Source: Streptomyces sp. NBC_00223
GTDB taxonomy: Bacteria; Actinomycetota; Actinomycetes; Streptomycetales; Streptomycetaceae
DNA: 64,000 bases
Direction: 5' to 3'
Assembly (NCBI RefSeq): GCF_036199905.1
Contig: NZ_CP108109.1
Span: forward strand, 2,899,501 to 2,963,500
Part shown: positions 52,101 through 60,490 of the stretch, piece after piece
Layout: each line of letters starts with the position of its first letter
Numbering within the stretch: position 1 is the stretch's first letter
The notes under the pieces: generated by a model
What the model saw: only the letters and a program-made list of their open reading frames with translations
Databases searched by the model: none
What the model was told of the DNA's origin: nothing
Translations under genes and position numbers: made by a program

Positions 52101-52729
52101 ATGTCGTCGCCCCAGAACTCCACCCGCAGCGGGTGCTCCTCGGTCGGCGGGAAGACGTCCAGGATGCCGCCGCGCACCGCGAACTCGCCGCGCTTCTCGA
52201 CCAGCTCCACCCGTGTGTACGCGGCCGCCGCCAGCCCCTCCACGACCGTGCCGAGGTCCGCGCTCTGTCCGCTGCGCAGGGCCACAGGTTCCAGGTCGCC
52301 GAGCCCCTTGACCTGCGGCTGGAGCACCGAGCGGATGGGCGCCACCACGACCTGCACCGGCCCGGCCGCCGCGTCGTCCGCGCTCGGGTGGGACAGCCGG
52401 CGCAGAACGGCCAGCCGTCGGCCGACCGTGTCGCTGCGCGGGGAGAGCCGCTCGTGCGGCAGCGTCTCCCAGGCCGGATACTCGACGACCCCGTCCGCGG
52501 GCAGCAGCGAGCGCAGCGCCGCGGCCAGGTCCTCGGCCTCCCGGCCGGTCGCGGTCACCGCAAGTACGGTGCGGCGCGCGCGGGCGGCGAGCGTGGCGAT
52601 CACCAGTGGGCGGGCGGCGGGCGGGCCCACGAGGTCCACCTGCGGGCGGGCGCCGGAGACCGCCGCCGCCACCGCCTCCGCGAGGGCGGCGTCCTCGACG
52701 ACGACGTCGACCAGACCGTTCAGACTCAT
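49187..52729 (-). CDS. mfd: Transcription-repair coupling factor
   Basis: 1180 residues. The ATG at 52729 is chosen because MSLNGLVDVVVEDAAL is the usual beginning; a frame runs to 52945. The UvrB-homology region is N-terminal (PAWETLPHERLSPRSD and RVEFWGDDIEEIRYF). The RNA-polymerase-interacting domain follows (GDYIVHEQHGVGRYVEM). Then comes the RecG-like translocase with Walker A GDVGYGKTE, DEEQRFG, SATPIPRTLEM and the TRG-like region. The C-terminal D7 domain is near VAGLRMLARKVGVSDI. Mfd removes stalled RNA polymerase and recruits UvrA. Length is normal. It is part of the ancient mfd-mazG-eno neighbourhood, though here 13 kb from mazG. Confidence 0.97.
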   Translation of the reverse strand: MSLNGLVDVVVEDAALAEAVAAAVSGARPQVDLVGPPAARPLVIATLAARARRTVLAVTATGREAEDLAAALRSLLPADGVVEYPAWETLPHERLSPRSDTVGRRLAVLRRLSHPSADDAAAGPVQVVVAPIRSVLQPQVKGLGDLEPVALRSGQSADLGTVVEGLAAAAYTRVELVEKRGEFAVRGGILDVFPPTEEHPLRVEFWGDDIEEIRYFKVADQRSLEVAEHGLWAPPCRELLLTEEVRARAAALAAEYPELGEMLDKIAEGIAVEGMESLAPVLVDDMELLLDVLPAGTMAVVCDPERVRTRAGDLVATSQEFLEASWAASAGGGEAPVDLGAASLWSLADVRDRARELGTPWWSVSPFAADEAGLPDDGDTLRLGMRAPELYRGDTARALADTKGWLADGWRTVYVTEGHGPAARMVEVLGGEGIAARLDVELATVAPSVVHVATGSIEHGFIDPALRLAVLTETDLSGQRSSTKDMGRMPSRRRKTIDPLTLVSGDYIVHEQHGVGRYVEMVQRTVQGATREYLVVEYAPAKRGQPGDRLFVPTEQLEQVTKYVGGEAPSLHRLGGADWTKTKARAKKAVKEIAADLIRLYSARMAAPGHTFGPDTPWQRELEDAFPYVETPDQLTTIAEVKEDMQKSVPMDRLICGDVGYGKTEIAVRAAFKAVQDGKQAAVLVPTTLLVQQHFGTFSERYAQFPVNVRALSRFQTDSEAKAVLEGLRDGSVDVVIGTHRLFSSETKFKDLGLVIVDEEQRFGVEHKEQLKKLRANVDVLTMSATPIPRTLEMAVTGIREMSTITTPPEERHPVLTFVGPYEEKQIGAAIRRELLREGQVFYIHNRVESIDRAAARLRAIVPEARIATAHGQMGESQLEQVVVDFWEKRFDVLVSTTIVESGIDIPNANTLIVERGDTFGLSQLHQLRGRVGRSRERGYAYFLYPPEKPLTETAHERLATIAQHTEMGAGMYVAMKDLEIRGAGNLLGGEQSGHIAGVGFDLYVRMVGEAVADYRSALESGGEPEETLLEVKIELPVDAHVPHDYAPGERLRLQAYRAIAAANSAEDITAVREELSDRYGKLPEPVENLLLVAGLRMLARKVGVSDITLQGANVRFGPVDLRESQELRLGRIYPRSVIKHAAKQVLVPRPATARIGGKPVVGRQLLEWTAEFLTTVLDN

Positions 52730-53074
52730 GAGGTTTCCGTCCCGGGGAGAGCACGACGAACACGGGCCGCGCGCCGCCCCGGGAAGTCCCACGGGCAACG
52801 CGAGCCGCCCGACACGTGTCACGGGCCGGGGGTCTCTCAAGACTACGACCTGCCGCCGACACTCACCCCCCGGACCGCTCTCCCGCGGGCATCCCCCGAA
52901 CGGCGGCACCCGCGCACAGCACAGCGGCGCCGCGCCGGGCCTCACGGTGGCGCCCCACGGACGTCACCCTCCGGGGTCGGCGCCGCCTTCCCGCCGGGGC
53001 TGCGACGTGCTGTTACTTTGCGCTTCCTTCTCCGTACTCACGGTGGTACGGCCAGGCCGACGCAGGGAGGGTCC
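52730..53074. other. Divergent promoter region of mfd and the amidase gene (345 bp)
   Basis: Contains both promoters; a short AT-richer patch (53010-53045) precedes the amidase gene. I see no hairpin, repeat or clear -35/-10 pair. Confidence 0.5.
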
Positions 53075-55297
53075 GTGACGGACGAGCGGAAGAGCCGGGG
53101 CCGGGGCCGGGCGGTACGGTCACGGCGCGCGCGGGCGGTGGCGGTGGCCGCGCTGACGGCGGGCGCGCTGACAGGCGCGGGCCTGGCGGCCCAGGCGGCG
53201 CCGGCCGGGGCGGACGGCAGCCGCGCGGAGCCCGGGTCCACACTCCAGCGGGAGTTCGCGGCCGCGGCCGGGGAGTTCCACGTCCCCTTGGGCGTGCTGA
53301 TGGCGGTCGCCTACCACCAGTCGCTCTGGGACGCGCACGGCGGGCAGCCGAGCACGACCGGCAACTACAACGTCATGGGACTGACCCACCTGGACGCCGC
53401 CGATCCGCGGTCCGCCACCCGGGACGCGGCGGGCCGGGGAAACGACCTGCGCGGCGAAGGCGTCACCCGCGCCCGGGCCCGTACCCCGGCCGACACCGCA
53501 CCCGCGGACAGCGCCCGCACCCGGGCCCGTACCCCGGCCGACACCGCACCCGCGGACAGCGCCCCCTCAGCGAACGCCGCCGCGTACCGCACCCTGGACG
53601 CCGCCGCCGCGCTGACCGGCCGCCCTCCGGCCACGCTGCGCACCGACACCGGGCAGAACATCCGCGGCGGCGCCGCGCTCCTCGCCCGTTACGCGCGGGA
53701 GTCGACGGGCGGGCGCCGACTGCCCACCGACCCGGGCGACTGGTACCCGGCGGTCGAACGCTTCAGCCAGTCCCCCGACCCCCGGGGCGCGCGCCAGTAC
53801 GCCGACCGCGTGTACGCCACCCTCAGGTCCGGCGCGAGCCGCGTCACCGCCGACGGCCGACGGGTCACGCTGGCACCGGAGCCCGAGGTCGCCCCGCGGG
53901 CCGCCACGCCCAAGAGCCCCGGCCCCATCTCCCCGACCGAGCCGGGAACCACGAGCGCGACCGCCACCGACGACGACACCCCGGACACCCCCGAGTGCCC
54001 CGCAGGCCTCGCCTGCGACGTCGTCCCCGCCGCCTACGCGCAGACCGACACGTCGGACAAGTCGAAGTACGGCAACTACGACAAGGCGAACCGCCCGGCC
54101 GACGGCGACACGATCCGCTACCTCGTCATCCACGACACCGAGGGCGGCTACGCGGGCTCCCTCCGCTCGTTCCAGGACCCGACCACGTACGCCGCCCCGC
54201 ACTACATCGTCCGCTCCTCCGACGGCATGGTGACGCAGACCGTCCCCACCAAGGACATCGCCTGGCACGCGGGCAACTACTACGTCAACACGCACTCGCT
54301 CGGCATCGAGCACGAGGGCGTGGCCCTGTCCGGCGCGACCTGGTACACCGAGTCGCTCTACGAGTCCTCCGCCGCCCTGGTCCGCTATCTGGCCGGCCGC
54401 TTCGGCGTCCCGCTGGACCGGCAGCACATCATCGGACACGACGACGTACCCGCCCCGCAGACCGCGAACATCGCCGGCATGCACTGGGACCCGGGCCCGT
54501 ACTGGAACTGGGCGCACTACATGGATCTGCTGGGCGCGCCCCTCGGTGCCACCGGCGGCGTCCCCGTGGTCGGCGGCACGGTCACCATCGACCCGCCGTT
54601 CACGTCGGCGAACGAGCCGGTGGTCACCGGGTGTTCGCCCAGCCCCTGCAAGGCCCAGCCGACCGACTTCGTCTATTTGCGCACCGGGCCGTCGCCGACG
54701 GCGCCGCTGATCTCCGACCCGGTGATGGCGGGCGCCGGGCTGGCGAACGGCACGACGCAGGCGTCCGACGTGAGCGACAAGGCCGTCGCCGGGCAGACGT
54801 TCGTGGTGGCCGAGGTGCGGGGCGACTGGACGGCGATCTGGTACGGCGGCCAGAAGGCGTGGTTCGCCGATCCCGGCGGCGCGTACGCGGTCGTGGGCGG
54901 CGCCGCCCGACAGGTCGTCACCCCGGCGGGCGACACCGCGGTCCCGGTGTACGGGCGCGCGTACCCGGAGGCGTCCGCGTACCCGGCGGTCCTGGCCGAT
55001 GTCGCCCGCCGGAGCACGCAGACCGTGGCGCCGCTCGGCTGGACCCTCCCGGCGGGTCAGTCGTACGTGGCGGACGCGCCGGTGACCGGTGACTACTTCT
55101 ACGCCGAGAACATCGATCAGAGCGCGCCCGGCGACGACACCCGGGTGGTGGGCACGACCGTCTACTACCCGATCCGCTGGAACCACCGGATCGCCTTCGT
55201 GAAGGCGAGCGACGTCACGGCGGGCCGGGCGACCGAGGACGGCACGGCGTCCGAGGCCCGCGCGGCCGCCGAAGCCCCGGCGGCCGCCGCCCGCTGA
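53075..55297 (+). CDS. Secreted N-acetylmuramoyl-L-alanine amidase with SH3-like tail
   Basis: 740 residues. The GTG at 53075 follows AGGGAGGG; the frame extends far upstream opposite mfd but that is shadow. The signal peptide (1-45) is twin-arginine-like (RSRRARAVAVAALTAGAL). A first domain (about 55-290) starts LQREFAAAAGEFHVPLGVLMAVAY, a lysozyme-like helical lead. A Thr/Ala linker contains a perfect 48-bp tandem repeat. The Amidase_2 zinc domain (about 340-490) has RYLVIHDTEGGYAGSLRSF, TYAAPHYIVRSSDGMV, LGIEHEG and GHDDVPAP. The C-terminus (about 510-740) looks like two SH3-type wall modules. It cleaves the stem peptide from peptidoglycan. Confidence 0.9.
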   Translation: MTDERKSRGRGRAVRSRRARAVAVAALTAGALTGAGLAAQAAPAGADGSRAEPGSTLQREFAAAAGEFHVPLGVLMAVAYHQSLWDAHGGQPSTTGNYNVMGLTHLDAADPRSATRDAAGRGNDLRGEGVTRARARTPADTAPADSARTRARTPADTAPADSAPSANAAAYRTLDAAAALTGRPPATLRTDTGQNIRGGAALLARYARESTGGRRLPTDPGDWYPAVERFSQSPDPRGARQYADRVYATLRSGASRVTADGRRVTLAPEPEVAPRAATPKSPGPISPTEPGTTSATATDDDTPDTPECPAGLACDVVPAAYAQTDTSDKSKYGNYDKANRPADGDTIRYLVIHDTEGGYAGSLRSFQDPTTYAAPHYIVRSSDGMVTQTVPTKDIAWHAGNYYVNTHSLGIEHEGVALSGATWYTESLYESSAALVRYLAGRFGVPLDRQHIIGHDDVPAPQTANIAGMHWDPGPYWNWAHYMDLLGAPLGATGGVPVVGGTVTIDPPFTSANEPVVTGCSPSPCKAQPTDFVYLRTGPSPTAPLISDPVMAGAGLANGTTQASDVSDKAVAGQTFVVAEVRGDWTAIWYGGQKAWFADPGGAYAVVGGAARQVVTPAGDTAVPVYGRAYPEASAYPAVLADVARRSTQTVAPLGWTLPAGQSYVADAPVTGDYFYAENIDQSAPGDDTRVVGTTVYYPIRWNHRIAFVKASDVTAGRATEDGTASEARAAAEAPAAAAR
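53473..53564 (+). repeat. Two 44-bp perfect copies at 48-bp period within the amidase linker
   Basis: 53473-53516 equals 53521-53564. It encodes a repeated RARTPADTAPADSA unit, so the linker length can change in steps of 16 residues. Confidence 0.9.
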
Positions 55298-55325
55298 GGG
55301 CCGGTGGTGGTCCCCCACGGCAGGA

Positions 55326-55369
55326 CGGCGGCCCCGGAGCGCGGGGGGTTGCGCTTACCGGGGCCGCCG
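55326..55369. terminator. Bidirectional terminator between amidase and ABC permease
   Basis: 12-bp perfect arms CGGCGGCCCCGG (55326-55337) and CCGGGGCCGCCG (55358-55369) with a 20-nt loop, 28 nt past the amidase stop and 52 nt past the stop of the convergent permease gene. Confidence 0.8.
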
Positions 55370-55421
55370 CGTTCCTGCGGGGCGGGTGCCGGGGCCCCGA
55401 GGGGCGGCCCGGCACCGGGGT

Positions 55422-57992
55422 CTAGTCGGTGGCGATCGCGTTCAGGATGTTCATCCGCGCGGCCCGGAAGGCCGGGAGCAGGGCGGCCAGCAGGCCGACC
55501 ACCGCGGAGCCGATGAAGACCGAGACGATCGTGGACCACGGAATCCGCAGGATGCCCAGTCCCTGGGCGGCGAGCACCTGCTGGGCGCTCGATCCCCAGC
55601 CGAGGCCGAGGCCGAGACCGACCAGGGCGCCGAACAGGGCGATGACGACCGACTCCAGCCGGATCATCCGGCGCAGCTGGCGCCGCGACATTCCGATGGC
55701 GCGCATCAGGCCGATCTCGCGGGTGCGTTCGACGACCGACAGGGCGAGGGTGTTGATGACGCCCAGGACGGCCACGATGATCGCGAGGCCCAGCAGACCG
55801 TAGATCATGTAGAGCAGCTGGTTGACCTGACCCTGGATCAGGTCCTTGTAGTCGGACTGGTCGCGGACCTGCACCTGCGGGTAGTCCTTGACCGCCGCCT
55901 TGAGCGAGGCGTACGCCTCCTTCTCCTTGCCGTTCGCCGCCTTGGCGAAGATCATGAAGTCGCCGGGCATCTTGTCCGCGGGCAGATACTGCCGGGCGGT
56001 GCTGATGTTGGTGAACATCGTGCCGTGCTCGATGGCCGTGTCGTCGCTGGTGACGGCGGCGATCCTGAGCTTGACGGTGGAGCCGCTGACCAGGGCGACG
56101 GTCATCTCGTCGCCGAGCTTGACGTGGTTGTCCTTGGCGAAGGTCTCGGGGACCGACATGGCGTTCTTGCCGTAGGCGTCGGCCAGCTTGCCCTGCACGG
56201 TGTCGAGCCGCAGGTCCTGGGCGTAGGTGGGGTCGGCCGCCGTGAGGTAGTTCTTGACGGTCTTGCCCGCCGGGGTCGTCATCTTGGCGCTGACGATCGT
56301 GTAGTCGGTGAAGTGCTCGATGGAGCCCGCGGACCTCACCGCGTCCCGTACGGCCGGGGTGAAGATCTGGCTGCCGTGGTCGCCGATCTGGATGATGAAG
56401 TCGGCGCCGACGGACTTGTCGAGTTGGTCGTTGGCGGAGGCCACCATCGAGGAGCCCACGACGGACATACCGGAGACAAGCGCCAGTCCGATCATCAGCG
56501 CGGAGGCGGTGGCGCCGGTACGCCGCGGGTTGCGCAGCGCGTTGCGCTCGGCGAGCCGGCCGACGGGCCCGAAGAACCGCAGGACCACGGCGCTGACCCC
56601 GCGGACGATCACACCGGCCAGCAGCGGGCCGACGATGACGAAGCCGACCAGGGAGAGCAGCACTCCGAGCCCCAGCAGACCGCCGCCGGTCGACGCCTTG
56701 GCCGCCTTGGCGGCCCCGACGAGGGCGACCAGGCCCGCGGCGCAGACCAGGACACCGACGGCGGCGCGGATCCGGCCGGCCCTGCCGTCGGCGGGGGTGC
56801 CCGCGTCGCGCAGCGCGGCCATCGGGGAGATCTTCCCGGCCCGGCGGGCGGGGATGTACGCGGCCAGGACGGTGACGATCACACCGATGGCCAGTCCGAC
56901 GATCGGAGTGGTGGCCTTGACCGTCAGCTCGGACGTGTCGAGCTTCATGCCCGCCTTGCCCATGAGCTTCATCAGGCCGACGGCCAGTCCGACGCCGCCG
57001 CCGACGCCGAGCACCGAGCCGGTGACACCGAGCAGGAACGCCTCGATCAGCACCGACCTGTTGACCTGCTTGCGGCTGGAGCCGAGCGCCCGCATCAGCC
57101 CGATCTCACGGGTGCGCTGGGCGACCAGCATCGAGAAGGTGTTGACGATCAGGAAGATGCCGACCAGGACGGAGATGCCCGCGAAGCCGAGCATCGCGTA
57201 CTTCATGAAGTCCAGGAAACCGCCGAGGCTGTCCTGGTCCTTCTTCTTGGTCTCGGCCGCGGTGTCGATCGTGTACTTGCCGCCGATCGCCGCCTTGACG
57301 TCGGCCTTGAGCCGGTCGTCGGTGACGCCCTTGGCGGCGGTCAGCCCGTAGCCGGTGTACTGCGAGGTGCTGCCGAGCAGCTTGGCCTGCGCGGTGGCGG
57401 TGTCGATGTAGAGCACCGCGGCGCCGGGGTTGGTGGTCTTGAAGGTGACGATGCCGGTCACGGTGACGTTGAAGTCACCGGGCTGGGCGATCACCCGGAG
57501 CCGGTCGCCGATCTTCAGATCGTGCTTCTTGGCGGTGTCGGCGTCCAGCACCGCGTCGTCCGGGCCCTTGGGGAGGTGGCCCGAGGACAGCTCGACGGCC
57601 TTGGTCTCGGTCGGGTCCCAGTTGCTGACGATGGTCGGGGCGCCGCTGGAGGCGCCGACGCTCTTGTTGTGCGCGTCGGCGACCGTCACATCGGTGCTGG
57701 TCACGTCGGGGTCGGACGTGGCGACGCCCGGCACCTTCAGCAGCGTGTCCTGCAGCGAGGCCGGTACGCCGTCCGGCTTGCCGGTGGCCTGCGAGTTGTC
57801 GACCTTCTTGGCGCTGATGGTGACGTCGGAGGCGGTGGAGCCGAAGAGCTTGTCGAAGGTGGCCGTCATGGTGTCGGTGAACACCAGGGTGCCGCAGACG
57901 AAGGCGACCGACAGCAGGACGGCGATCATCGAGAGCGCCATTCTGCCCTTGTGCGCGAAGAAGTTGCGCACCGAGGTCTTGAGGACGGTCAC
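55422..57992 (-). CDS. FtsX/MacB-type ABC transporter permease
   Basis: 856-residue permease. The GTG at 57992 overlaps the TGA of the ATPase gene (GTGA). Helix 1 is MALSMIAVLLSVAFVCGTLVF, followed by a large extracytoplasmic domain (~40-270), then two FtsX modules. Each has the near-identical signature N-T-x-x-x-L-V-x-x-RTREIGLMRA (first: NTFSMLVAQRTREIGLMRAL; second: NTLALSVVERTREIGLMRAI). A second ~200-residue extracytoplasmic domain lies between them. The double arrangement equals a fused pair of permeases, as in actinobacterial MacB/BceB relatives. They export peptides, lipids or antimicrobials or sense them; no two-component system is adjacent. Confidence 0.92.
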   Translation of the reverse strand: MTVLKTSVRNFFAHKGRMALSMIAVLLSVAFVCGTLVFTDTMTATFDKLFGSTASDVTISAKKVDNSQATGKPDGVPASLQDTLLKVPGVATSDPDVTSTDVTVADAHNKSVGASSGAPTIVSNWDPTETKAVELSSGHLPKGPDDAVLDADTAKKHDLKIGDRLRVIAQPGDFNVTVTGIVTFKTTNPGAAVLYIDTATAQAKLLGSTSQYTGYGLTAAKGVTDDRLKADVKAAIGGKYTIDTAAETKKKDQDSLGGFLDFMKYAMLGFAGISVLVGIFLIVNTFSMLVAQRTREIGLMRALGSSRKQVNRSVLIEAFLLGVTGSVLGVGGGVGLAVGLMKLMGKAGMKLDTSELTVKATTPIVGLAIGVIVTVLAAYIPARRAGKISPMAALRDAGTPADGRAGRIRAAVGVLVCAAGLVALVGAAKAAKASTGGGLLGLGVLLSLVGFVIVGPLLAGVIVRGVSAVVLRFFGPVGRLAERNALRNPRRTGATASALMIGLALVSGMSVVGSSMVASANDQLDKSVGADFIIQIGDHGSQIFTPAVRDAVRSAGSIEHFTDYTIVSAKMTTPAGKTVKNYLTAADPTYAQDLRLDTVQGKLADAYGKNAMSVPETFAKDNHVKLGDEMTVALVSGSTVKLRIAAVTSDDTAIEHGTMFTNISTARQYLPADKMPGDFMIFAKAANGKEKEAYASLKAAVKDYPQVQVRDQSDYKDLIQGQVNQLLYMIYGLLGLAIIVAVLGVINTLALSVVERTREIGLMRAIGMSRRQLRRMIRLESVVIALFGALVGLGLGLGWGSSAQQVLAAQGLGILRIPWSTIVSVFIGSAVVGLLAALLPAFRAARMNILNAIATD

Positions 57993-58777
57993 GACGTCCT
58001 CCCGCGACCGTCGAAGGACTTCATGCGCTCGAGGACGGACTCTGCGGTCGGGTCGGCCATCTCGTCGACGATCCGGCCGTCGGCCAGGTAGAGCACACGG
58101 TCGGCGTACGAGGCCGCGACCGGGTCGTGGGTGACCATGACGATGGTCTGGCCGAGTTCGTCGACCGACCGGCGCAGGAAGCCCAGCACCTCGGCGCCGG
58201 CCCGCGAGTCGAGGTTTCCGGTCGGCTCGTCGCCGAAGATGATCTCGGGGCGGGCGGCGAGCGCGCGGGCGACCGCGACGCGCTGCTGCTGGCCGCCGGA
58301 GAGCTGGGTGGGCCGGTGCTTGAGGCGCCCGGCCAGACCCACGGTCTCCACCACGCGGTCCATCCAGGCCCGGTCGATCTTGCGGCCGGCGATGTCCATC
58401 GGCAGCGTGATGTTCTCCGCCGCGTTCAGGGTCGGAAGCAGATTGAAGGACTGGAAGATGAAGCCGATCTTGTCCCGGCGCAGTTGGGTGAGCTTCTTGT
58501 CCTTCAAGTTGGTGATCTCGTCGTCGCCGACCCAGATCCGGCCCTCGGTGACGGTGTCGAGACCGGCCAGGCAGTGCATGAGGGTGGACTTGCCGGACCC
58601 GGAGGGGCCCATGATCGCGGTGAAGCGGCCACGCGCGATGTCGACGTCCACGGAGTCCAGCGCGAGCACACGGGTCTCGCCGATGCCGTACGCCTTGGTC
58701 ACCGCGCGGCCGGCAGCGGCAACGGCCGAACGTTCTCCGTTGCCCCCGGCCTTGGGAATCGTCACTGCCGTTGTCAC
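57989..58777 (-). CDS. ABC transporter ATP-binding protein (MacB/LolD type)
   Basis: 262 residues. GTG at 58777 with AGGAG upstream. Walker A GPSGSGKST (57-65), Q-loop FQSFNLLPTLNAAENI, ABC signature LSGGQQQR, Walker B IIFGDEPTGNLD and H-loop VMVTHD are intact. The DEPTGNLDS sequence is typical of the MacB/LolD/FtsE group that energises FtsX-type permeases. It is coupled to the permease gene by a 4-nt overlap. The N-terminal 20 residues are an extra Ala/Gly-rich lead. Confidence 0.95.
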   Translation of the reverse strand: MTTAVTIPKAGGNGERSAVAAAGRAVTKAYGIGETRVLALDSVDVDIARGRFTAIMGPSGSGKSTLMHCLAGLDTVTEGRIWVGDDEITNLKDKKLTQLRRDKIGFIFQSFNLLPTLNAAENITLPMDIAGRKIDRAWMDRVVETVGLAGRLKHRPTQLSGGQQQRVAVARALAARPEIIFGDEPTGNLDSRAGAEVLGFLRRSVDELGQTIVMVTHDPVAASYADRVLYLADGRIVDEMADPTAESVLERMKSFDGRGRTS

Positions 58778-58866
58778 TGGTTTCTCCTGTGGTCGTACGT
58801 GCGTCTCGGTATGGACCCAGCCTGCTGGAGCGTGCCCGGCGGCACGATGGGGCAGGTCTCCGTGTC

Positions 58867-58890
58867 CGGGGTGGGGCTATCCCCACCCCG
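58867..58890. promoter_or_regulatory. GC-rich hairpin upstream of the ABC exporter operon
   Basis: 10-bp perfect arms of CGGGGTGGGG type with a CTAT loop (58867-58890), 90-113 nt before the ATPase start. It could be an operator or leader stem. No known regulator motif is recognised. Confidence 0.45.
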
Positions 58891-58958
58891 TCCTACGACC
58901 GTATGGACATCGCGGTCCGCGATCGTCATCCGCCGGTACGAACCGGGGGCCGCCGAAA

Positions 58959-58987
58959 GTAGGTGCCTCCCCCTAGGGGACTGCTAC
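58959..58987. promoter_or_regulatory. Nested inverted repeat upstream of the ABC exporter operon
   Basis: GTAG (58959-58962) and CTAC (58984-58987) flank TCCCC-CTA-GGGGA (58968-58980). It lies about 180 nt before the ATPase start within the 401-bp gap 58778-59178, which has no gene. Confidence 0.4.
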
Positions 58988-59178
58988 CTGCGGCTTACCC
59001 GCGTCTCGGGGTCCGGGGCCGTGATCCGTGGCGTACGGGCAACCGTGGCGTGTACACGGAAATACCGGGCGGCGCACCGGAGTCCGGCGCTCCGGGCCCG
59101 GCGCGCGAAGCGAACGGCCGCCGAGACACGCGGCACCGGCCGGCGCGGACCTGACGGGCGCGCCGGCCGGACGGGCGG

Positions 59179-59676
59179 TCAGCCCACCGTGAGCCGGACC
59201 GGCCGCGCCCCGCCGGCCAGCGCGGCCAGGGCGCGGTCGATGTCCGACCCCACGTACCAGTCGCCGGTGTAATCCACGGCGTAGACCCGGCCCTCGGCGT
59301 CGATGGCGAGCAGCGCGCCCGAGCCCTGCTCCTCGCCGAGCGGGCTGATCCCGGTCTCCAGTGCGCGGCCGAGGTCGCCGAGGGTACGGGCCTGGTGCAG
59401 ACCGCGCATCGGGTCGACGACGACCGTGCTCGGCGCGATCTGCCGGCCGGGCCCGGCCGCGGGCGGCACGGTCAGCCCGCCGAACTCCGCCCACGCCTCG
59501 ACCGCGGCGGGCGAGACCGCGTGCCGGTGGCCGCCGGGCGAGACATGTCCGCGCAGCCGGTCGGCCCACTCCTCGGCCTGCTTGATGTCCCAGCGGCCCG
59601 GCTGCCAGCCGGCCGTGCGCAGCGCCGTCTCGACGCCGGGCGGGAAACGCGTACTTCCCGTCATCGCCGCGCTCAT
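59179..59676 (-). CDS. SUKH-3-family (immunity-like) protein
   Basis: 165 residues. The ATG at 59676 overlaps the stop of the upstream deaminase gene (ATGA). The phrases PGVETALRTAGWQPGRWDI, AVEAWAEFGGLTVPP and GALLAIDAEGRVYAVDYTGDWYVGSDIDRALAAL match the SUKH-3 superfamily. SUKH proteins serve as immunity factors that neutralise nucleic-acid-attacking toxins, and they are often next to deaminase or nuclease toxins. It is co-translated with a YwqJ-like deaminase, which makes a toxin-immunity relation likely but unproven here. Confidence 0.82.
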   Translation of the reverse strand: MSAAMTGSTRFPPGVETALRTAGWQPGRWDIKQAEEWADRLRGHVSPGGHRHAVSPAAVEAWAEFGGLTVPPAAGPGRQIAPSTVVVDPMRGLHQARTLGDLGRALETGISPLGEEQGSGALLAIDAEGRVYAVDYTGDWYVGSDIDRALAALAGGARPVRLTVG

Positions 59677-60182
59677 GCCCGTCCCGCGCCCGGATCGAAC
59701 GGCCGCACCCCCAGATGGGCCAGCAGCGGCCCGCAGGACCGGCAGGGCGGGGCGTACGTGCCGTGCGCCGGGTCGCCGTCCTCGCGTATCCGGCGGGCGG
59801 TGACCTTCGCGCCGCGCAGCGCCTTGCGGGCCTCGCCGCGGGTGAGCGGCCGCCGGGAGGCGCGCTTGCCGCGCGTCGCCTCGACGGCCGTCAAGTGGCG
59901 TGAAATCAACACCACTTCGGGGCAGCGCCCGGTGAACCTCTCCCGCTGCCCGACCGGCAGCGCGTCCAGGAACTCCCGCACGATCGGGTGAAGTACGGGC
60001 GGCTGCTCGTTCTTCGCGCCCGTGCAGGTCAGCACCTCGTCGCGGATGGACAGCGCCGCCGCGACCGCGGGCAGGATTCCGTCCCTCCGGTGCCGCAGGA
60101 CCGGCGGTCCTGTCTGATCGTGCGAGGTGCTCCAGATCAGCCTCGGATCGGCGGCCCCCGCCGCCTCCAGATGAGTTGTCAT
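59673..60182 (-). CDS. YwqJ-like deaminase-fold protein
   Basis: 169 residues. The conserved deaminase-fold signatures are GRCPEVVLIS (Cys87/Glu89 equivalent of the HxE position) and PPCRSCG (Cys147, Cys150), which together coordinate zinc. The surrounding phrase AHGTYAPPCRSC is typical of the YwqJ-like branch. The helical lead LHPIVREFLDALP precedes it. YwqJ-like domains form the toxic end of many polymorphic toxins that deaminate nucleic acids. This one has no signal, WXG or other delivery domain and is coupled to a SUKH-3 gene. ATG at 60182. Confidence 0.78.
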   Translation of the reverse strand: MTTHLEAAGAADPRLIWSTSHDQTGPPVLRHRRDGILPAVAAALSIRDEVLTCTGAKNEQPPVLHPIVREFLDALPVGQRERFTGRCPEVVLISRHLTAVEATRGKRASRRPLTRGEARKALRGAKVTARRIREDGDPAHGTYAPPCRSCGPLLAHLGVRPFDPGAGRA

Positions 60183-60490
60183 GTTTTGCGCGCATCCCTC
60201 CGTCCGCCCGCTGACGCGAGCGTTCCCCCGTACGCCGTTCAGAGTGCCAAACGCGCCAACGTATACGAAAGCGGAACCCCGTGCGACGACCGATTTGTGT
60301 GGGCCATGTCACCACGTGGTGACGGTGGGTCGGCCGCGCGGACACGGCTCGTACACGGACACGGGTGGCGCACAGAGCGTGCACAGCCTCCCGGCGCGGC
60401 ATGGACGGCACGGCCCGGGTACCGGGAGGATCGGCATTCGGCCCGCACCCGCGGATCCCCCCACCGCCGACCCCAGGGAATGTGACCCCC
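60183..60490. other. 308-bp divergent promoter gap
   Basis: Holds the promoters of the deaminase/SUKH-3 operon and of the lipoprotein gene. I see no hairpin or repeat that stands out. A short ORF reading plus (60365 upward) is a longer lead of the lipoprotein frame. Confidence 0.5.

Noticed and set aside
49235-53074. A 2020-codon open frame on the plus strand running opposite mfd into the amidase gene.
   Set aside because: Shadow of mfd: its translation is Arg/Gly/His-rich with no domain, and the amidase has its own GTG with a ribosome site at 53075.
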